Shown here in pieces: positions 60,267-64,000 of a stretch of DNA of 64,000 nucleotides. Positions within the stretch are counted from its first letter, which is position 1. Each line of letters begins with the position of its first letter. A program made the translations under genes and the position numbers. The notes under the pieces were generated by a model that made no database searches, had not been told where the DNA came from, and worked only from the letters and a program-made list of their open reading frames with translations. This stretch comes from Streptococcus mitis (lineage in GTDB: Bacteria > Bacillota > Bacilli > Lactobacillales > Streptococcaceae): assembly GCF_009496155.1 (NCBI RefSeq), contig NZ_WIJP01000002.1, positions 1-64,000 of the forward strand, given 5' to 3'.

Positions 60267-60689
60267 ATGGAAAAATTTAAAATAACTGCAACACAATTTA
60301 TTAAAGGTGAATTTGAATTCGACAAGGAGCAATTTGAGATACCGGAAGTGTTAAGAGTTGATTTCTCCAGAGCTAGAGAAAAATATGAATATGTTGAAAT
60401 TAACGGAGAAAGTACAAAAACTGATAAAATTGAACGTTACACGGCTTATTCTAAAGATGGAGAATTGGCTCAATTCTTAGAAGAAAAAGGTATGTTTTCC
60501 GAGATTGAAGAATTGAAGGATTTTGCCTTTGAGATTTCAGGAGATTTAGAAAAAGTTAAAATGTTTAAAGAAAAAGGTCTAACTCGTTATATCACTCTGA
60601 CAGATTATGCTATTAAACCAAAATGGAATGGTTCAAGACAATGCTTTGATGGTATTAAATTAGAGGTGAGAGAATTTGAAGAGGAGTAA
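60267..60689 (+). CDS. Hypothetical protein of the mobile element
   Basis: 140 residues, no family recognised with confidence. It is acidic and soluble, with EFEFDKEQFEIPEVLRVDFSRAREKYEY and a C-terminal GSRQCFDGIKLEVREFEEE. Genes of similar size sit before Rep_trans relaxase genes in streptococcal IMEs, so a role as accessory to the initiator/relaxase is a guess. AAAGGA stands 9 bases before the ATG. The 3' end overlaps the next gene by 14 bases. Confidence 0.7.
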   Translation: MEKFKITATQFIKGEFEFDKEQFEIPEVLRVDFSRAREKYEYVEINGESTKTDKIERYTAYSKDGELAQFLEEKGMFSEIEELKDFAFEISGDLEKVKMFKEKGLTRYITLTDYAIKPKWNGSRQCFDGIKLEVREFEEE

Positions 60690-61737
60690 TACGGTCACTA
60701 TTGACTGGTTTGCTAATACAGTTAAACCAGTTGATGATGTCGACTATATGAAATCTTGTAAATATGTAATTGAAGAACTATTAAAATTAAATTTTAATGA
60801 TTTCGTTCTTGAGTTGTACGGTACAAACCGATATAATCATCATTTTGCCTATGCAGATATTAAGGTATATTTTTCTCTTAATGATGATAATTCAATGAAT
60901 TATGGAATGGGAATATTTACCGAGATGAGAGGGCATGGATGTAGGCAATATGAACAATTTATGGACGGTTCGGTTAATAACTGGAGTGCTTTAGTAAGTA
61001 GGTATTTAAATGATTGTGCTCATTTTACAAGGCTAGATGTAGCGAATGATATTTATGATGGAAGTTTATCAGTTCAGAAAATATACGAATATTGCAAACA
61101 AGGTCTATGCATTAGCTATTCAAAAAAATATGAGTATCATGAAACTGGCAGACTTGAAGATGGAGAAATCGTTGGAGAAACTATAAATATTGGGAAAAAA
61201 GGAAGTAACTCGCAACAGTGGGGTGTATATAATAAGTTAATGGAACAAGGAGAGAAAGCAAGCGATATTGGAATTACTTCGTGGATTCGTTCAGAGTTAA
61301 GATTGTTCGGTGACAAGGCTGTATTATTTGCTCAAAATATGGCTATGAAGAAACCATTGAAAGATTTGTTTTTCTCTGTATTAGCAAGTCACTATCGTTT
61401 TGTTTTATCAGACAAATACTCAATAGATACAAAAAAATCTAGAAGGGAAACTGTTTCATGGTGGAATGAATATATTCAAACAAAGGAACGTACAAAATTG
61501 AAGACAGTTAGAGAAGAAACCACTTTGCTTAAGTCAAAAGAATTTTTAGAAACTCAAGTTGCTCGAACACTTACCAAGGTTTATAAGGCTTATGAGAGTT
61601 CTCAAGGGGTAGAATCTGCAAATGCGTATATAAATTATTTGTTAGCTCTTGGCCTTGAAAAGATGAATGATAAAGACCATACAGAAGTCAAAGAATTTTC
61701 CGTAGAGCAAAATAATAGTTTTTCCTGGGGGAAATAA
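60676..61737 (+). CDS. Rep_trans / MobT-type replication initiator or relaxase
   Basis: 353 residues of the Rep_trans family (PF02486), which includes rolling-circle plasmid initiators and the MobT relaxases of Tn916/ICEBs1-type elements. Seen: VTIDWFANTV at the start, MRGHGCRQYEQF, FTRLDVANDIYDG (acidic and His-free metal region), NIGKKGSNSQQWGVYNKLMEQG with the tyrosine expected of the nicking residue, and SWIRSELRLFG. The start is TTG at 60676 with GAGGTGAG ahead. It would nick the element's origin for transfer or replication. Confidence 0.85.
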   Translation: MKRSNTVTIDWFANTVKPVDDVDYMKSCKYVIEELLKLNFNDFVLELYGTNRYNHHFAYADIKVYFSLNDDNSMNYGMGIFTEMRGHGCRQYEQFMDGSVNNWSALVSRYLNDCAHFTRLDVANDIYDGSLSVQKIYEYCKQGLCISYSKKYEYHETGRLEDGEIVGETINIGKKGSNSQQWGVYNKLMEQGEKASDIGITSWIRSELRLFGDKAVLFAQNMAMKKPLKDLFFSVLASHYRFVLSDKYSIDTKKSRRETVSWWNEYIQTKERTKLKTVREETTLLKSKEFLETQVARTLTKVYKAYESSQGVESANAYINYLLALGLEKMNDKDHTEVKEFSVEQNNSFSWGK

Positions 61738-61739
61738 AA

Positions 61740-61943
61740 ATGACTAAAAAAATTGTGATGTTCTTTGATGAAAGGTTAAATACTAGCTTTCGTATAGTAC
61801 GCTTTGGGAAGTGTATATCAGTAAGGCAAGAAATAGATAATATTTATATGTTCCTGAATGATAGGAATTTATGGACTAGATGCAAAAAAAGATGCGTGAA
61901 AATCAATCACACATCAAATATAAAAAAACTATATAAAGTATAA
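61740..61943 (+). CDS. Small hypothetical protein of the mobile element
   Basis: 67 residues, basic C-terminal half (CKKRCVKINHTSNIKKLYKV). No family recognised. It begins 2 bases after the upstream stop with GGGGGAAAT as ribosome site, so it is translated with the initiator gene. Confidence 0.6.
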   Translation: MTKKIVMFFDERLNTSFRIVRFGKCISVRQEIDNIYMFLNDRNLWTRCKKRCVKINHTSNIKKLYKV

Positions 61944-61964
61944 CATACAAAAAGGAGAAAGACA

Positions 61965-62183
61965 ATGACAAAATTTGTAACTAAAAAAGACTTAATGAAA
62001 TTAGGTTTTTCATCATGGCAAGGAATGATGTTAGTTAAACAAGCTAAGGCAAAACTTGCTAGTCAGGGCTTAACATGGTACGAAAGTAAAGGACTTGGAC
62101 GAGTTCCTTTAGAAACTGTTGAGGAACTTCTTGGAGTTAAAATTGACTTTGAGAATGTCGAAGATACTCAAGACTATGCCTAA
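61965..62183 (+). CDS. DUF3173 family protein (excisionase-like)
   Basis: 72 residues: VTKKDLMKLGFSSWQGMMLVKQAKAKLASQGL and GRVPLETVEELLGV. DUF3173 proteins lie directly before tyrosine integrases in many streptococcal elements and are thought to act as directionality factors. AAAGGAGAAAG is the ribosome site. It overlaps the integrase by 8 bases. Confidence 0.85.
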   Translation: MTKFVTKKDLMKLGFSSWQGMMLVKQAKAKLASQGLTWYESKGLGRVPLETVEELLGVKIDFENVEDTQDYA

Positions 62184-63291
62184 AAAAAGTAATGTCTATT
62201 ATGATAAAGAGACAAAAACATATTATTCCGTTGCGTCTCTTGGTTTTGATAAAATTACTGGCAAGAGAATGCAGAAGAAAAAGCGTGGTTTTAAAACACA
62301 AAAAGAAGCCAAAGACTGGCATACTGAAACCATGGCAAAACACTCTAAAAAGGCAATTACAAACGGCATAAAGTTGACTTTTAAGATGTTTCTTGATAAC
62401 TATTATATCCCACACTATGAAAAAACGGTGTCAGCACGTACTTTTTATACCTTTTCGTCAAATTTAAAAAGGTTAGCATATTTTTATGATATGAAAATAG
62501 TGGATATTAAGCCGATCCATGTAGGATATTGGCAGACAGAATTATTAAAGGAAGAGTTATCAAATACTTATGTTAGATTGTTACATGGAACTTTGGTATC
62601 AATTTTCAACTTTGCTTTAAAGCTAGAAGTCATCTATGAAAATTCGGCTACAAAACTAGGTAATGTTTCCAAAAAGCGACAAGAGGTCGATTTTTGGACG
62701 GTAGAAGAATTTCAGACTTTTATATCAAGTTTCGACTTAAACAAGTATAAGGAGCGTTTATATTATACTGCTTTTACTTTATTCTTTATGACTGGTTTGA
62801 GAAAAAGTGAGTTACAAGCCCTAACATGGCAAGATATAGATTTCTCTGATAATTCTCTTATGGTCAACAAATCTTTATACTATAAGAGTAAAAATGATTG
62901 GATTATTAATCCGACAAAGACAATAACAGGTATTAGAAAAATCTATTTAGACAAAACAACTGTAAAAATCCTTTCTGATTGGGAAAAATGGCAAAAGGTA
63001 GAAAATAACGATTTTGTTTTTTCTCAAAAAGGTTCTCCTATGTCCCCTACTAGTTTTCAGTATATGTTAAAAAAACATTGTGAACTTGTTAATGTTAAAC
63101 CTATCCGTATACACGCTTTAAGACACTCCCATGCTAGTTTACTGCTTTCTTTAGGAATGAATGATTTGGAACTCCAAAATAGGCTAGGACATACGAATAT
63201 AAGCACTACGCTAGGTACATACTCCCATTTACGTCCTACGGCTATGAAGGAGGTAGCAGATAAGCTAGATGGCATACTCTCAATTAAATGA
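62176..63291 (+). CDS. int: Tyrosine site-specific integrase
   Basis: 371 residues. N-terminal arm-type binding domain (YYSVASLGFDKITGKRMQKKKRGFKTQKEAKDW), core-binding SAM-like domain, and catalytic domain with Arg in TGLRKSELQALTW, HALRHSHASLLLSLG (His and Arg), His in RLGHTNIST, and the nucleophile Tyr in TYSHLRP. MPKKSNVYYD is the chosen start, inside the DUF3173 gene. It integrates the element at the ruvB upstream site; the nearest attachment copy is about 170 bases downstream. Confidence 0.95.
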   Translation: MPKKSNVYYDKETKTYYSVASLGFDKITGKRMQKKKRGFKTQKEAKDWHTETMAKHSKKAITNGIKLTFKMFLDNYYIPHYEKTVSARTFYTFSSNLKRLAYFYDMKIVDIKPIHVGYWQTELLKEELSNTYVRLLHGTLVSIFNFALKLEVIYENSATKLGNVSKKRQEVDFWTVEEFQTFISSFDLNKYKERLYYTAFTLFFMTGLRKSELQALTWQDIDFSDNSLMVNKSLYYKSKNDWIINPTKTITGIRKIYLDKTTVKILSDWEKWQKVENNDFVFSQKGSPMSPTSFQYMLKKHCELVNVKPIRIHALRHSHASLLLSLGMNDLELQNRLGHTNISTTLGTYSHLRPTAMKEVADKLDGILSIK

Positions 63292-63348
63292 TTTAAATAT
63301 TTTTTAGTCTGTAAATAGCGAAGTCTTTTGCAGATTAAAAAGTATTGC

Positions 63349-63384
63349 AAAAGGCAATAAGATTTCACTTATTGCCTTTTAAGT
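63349..63384 (+). terminator. Terminator after the integrase
   Basis: A perfect 13-bp stem AAAAGGCAATAAG / CTTATTGCCTTTT with a 6-base loop. It keeps element transcripts from leaving through the right end. Confidence 0.85.
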
Positions 63385-63463
63385 TTCCAAAATTGTTGCC
63401 GTTTTGCTATATACTTGCAATAGACCTTGATTTCACGCTACTTTCACTAATTTATTACTTATA

Positions 63464-63477
63464 GCTCTATTATATCA
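63464..63477. repeat. Attachment site, distal copy
   Basis: GCTCTATTATATCA again. Beyond it, read leftwards, TTGTTT-17 bp-TATAAT forms a complete promoter that points into the element: apparently the former ruvB promoter. Confidence 0.82.
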
Positions 63478-63489
63478 AAAAACCAAGAC

Positions 63490-63515
63490 ACAAACAAAAA
63501 AGCCACCTAATTGGA
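63490..63515 (-). terminator. Minus-strand terminator beyond the element
   Basis: On the minus strand GTCATCC / GGTGGC with AATTA loop, followed by TTTTTTG. It resembles the csRNA terminator near 57480. What transcript it ends is unclear. Confidence 0.5.
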
Positions 63516-63539
63516 TGACTCCCAAGTTTAGCACTTATG

Positions 63540-63548
63540 TGGTATAAT
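63540..63548 (+). promoter_or_regulatory. Promoter of the Fst-type toxin
   Basis: Extended -10 TGGTATAAT. No good -35 is seen. The transcript would start near 63555 and carry a ~40-base leader able to fold over the ribosome site. Confidence 0.65.
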
Positions 63549-63595
63549 ATTCTACGGCACTGCCACACCGCCTACGAAAGGAGGTGAGATAGCCC

Positions 63596-63688
63596 ATGAT
63601 GGAATTAGTACTCAAAACTATCATCGGACCAATTGTGGTCGGTGTCGTTCTTCGATTAGTCGACAAATGGCTAAACAAGGACAAATAG
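63596..63688 (+). CDS. Fst/Ldr-type type I toxin peptide
   Basis: 30 residues: MMELVLKTIIGPIVVGVVLRL then VDKWLNKDK. The single hydrophobic helix with the IxGPIxVGxV pattern and charged tail is typical of the Fst family, whose members insert in the membrane when not repressed. The very strong AAAGGAGGTGAG ribosome site is also typical. It is followed by a two-way terminator and faced by an antisense promoter, the usual layout of the plasmid par/Fst locus. Confidence 0.88.
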   Translation: MMELVLKTIIGPIVVGVVLRLVDKWLNKDK

Positions 63689-63689
63689 T

Positions 63690-63768
63690 GTCAAAAAAGA
63701 CCTCAAGCTTATTTGGACGTGAGCTTGGGGTCTTTTCTAGCCTATGATATAGAACTAGTACTCAATTC
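63690..63768 (-). ncRNA. Antisense antitoxin RNA (RNAII-like) of the Fst-type locus
   Basis: A minus-strand promoter TTGACA, 17 bp, GATAAT (complement 63798-63803 and 63775-63780) would start an RNA near 63768 that ends at the terminator shared with the toxin transcript. The 10-mer TAGTACTCAA occurs both at its start (63756-63765) and over the first codons of the toxin (63606-63615), giving the second contact region seen in par loci. About 75-80 bases long. Confidence 0.8.
63696..63736. terminator. Two-way terminator shared by toxin and antitoxin RNAs
   Basis: AAAGACCTCAAGCT / AGCTTGGGGTCTTT stem with A-run on the left and T-run on the right. Confidence 0.88.
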
Positions 63769-63803
63769 CTTTTTATTATCCCATAGTTCACAAAATTTGT
63801 CAA

Positions 63804-64000
63804 AGTTTTACATTCTCGACTTCTCAAGATTTAACTACTGTACAACAAAACGGTCAAGATTAAGAGAAAGTTAGGGATTCTATCAATTTCATAAAAATTT
63901 TGATTTCGTAAACGAAGAGACAAGCTTACATGTCACTCCTCATTTAATACGCCACTACTAGACAAGCAAAATCATTATTACAGTAGTTCCAGTCCTTCAA
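63804..64000. other. Window end, nothing recognised
   Basis: AT-rich, with no open frame with a ribosome site, repeat or RNA structure I can support. Confidence 0.5.

Larger units (their letters stand above)
59152..63477. mobile_element. Integrative element of ~4.3 kb (IME-like) in the ruvB promoter
   Basis: It is bounded by direct 14-bp repeats GCTCTATTATATCA (59152-59165 and 63464-63477). Content, left to right: cI-like repressor (minus), divergent promoter switch, ~550-base structured region, hypothetical gene, Rep_trans/MobT-type protein, small hypothetical, DUF3173 protein, tyrosine integrase next to the right end. There is no coupling protein or conjugation machinery, so if mobile it must be mobilised by another element. 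Gene make-up matches small IMEs with MobT-type relaxases described in streptococci. Confidence 0.88.

Overview
The window looks like the chromosome of a Mitis-group Streptococcus, close to S. mitis / S. pneumoniae. The reasons are seven BOX repeats, a complete single-operon type II fatty-acid cluster (fabM to accA) with FabK as enoyl reductase, a ComE-type site before a double-glycine peptide, a CiaR-type small RNA, an YSIRK/LPXTG pullulanase, and protein sequences typical of that group. From memory the gene blocks match pneumococcal neighbourhoods (tig to efp; uppS/cdsA/rseP/proS/glmS/pullulanase; rpoBC), but they are joined differently here. I could run no search, so species-level placement is inference.

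Layout. 1-127 is the end of an IS30-family element that continues left of the window. 163-9344 is housekeeping: tig, recD2, lepB, rnhC, zapA, cvpA, mutS2. 9368-11510 is an AT-rich two-gene surface-glycan cassette: a hexapeptide acyltransferase, and a family 8 glycosyltransferase broken by a frameshift. 11637-14933 holds a glycine-riboswitch-controlled Na+/alanine-glycine symporter, an AhpD-like protein and a TDT-family transporter. 14958-18184 (minus strand) holds serS behind a T-box, manO and aspartate kinase. 18317-28953 is the FabT-controlled fatty-acid operon. 29000-30037 is a ComE-box-driven secreted peptide (BriC-like) with a CPBP membrane protease. 30090-31473 is efp, an Asp23/Gls24 gene and nusB. 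31572-33102 is a complete IS30-type unit, inverted relative to the partial copy at position 1. 33243-42091 holds a membrane protein, ndk, rpoC and rpoB with an attenuator-like leader. 42598-47893 holds a Mga-type regulator and a cell-wall pullulanase. 47991-59150 (minus strand) holds a broken LLM oxidoreductase, glmS with two NagR-type sites, a GH1 glucosidase, proS, rseP, cdsA, uppS, a csRNA, a nucleotidyltransferase and ruvB.

59152-63477 is a 4.3-kb integrated element with 14-bp direct repeats at its ends, a cI-like repressor with two operators, a Rep_trans/MobT-type protein, a DUF3173 protein and a tyrosine integrase. It sits inside the ruvB promoter: the -10 box lies in the duplicated core, and the original -35 has been moved to the far side of the element. 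Next to it, 63540-63803, is a complete Fst-type type I toxin-antitoxin locus (toxin, antisense promoter, shared terminator, direct repeats).

How parts work together: the fatty-acid operon feeds membrane synthesis alongside cdsA, uppS and rseP; glmS supplies wall amino sugar under NagR-type control; the pullulanase has a CcpA site over its -35; and the BriC-like peptide lies directly behind the fatty-acid operon under competence-type control. No rRNA, tRNA or CRISPR array was seen.
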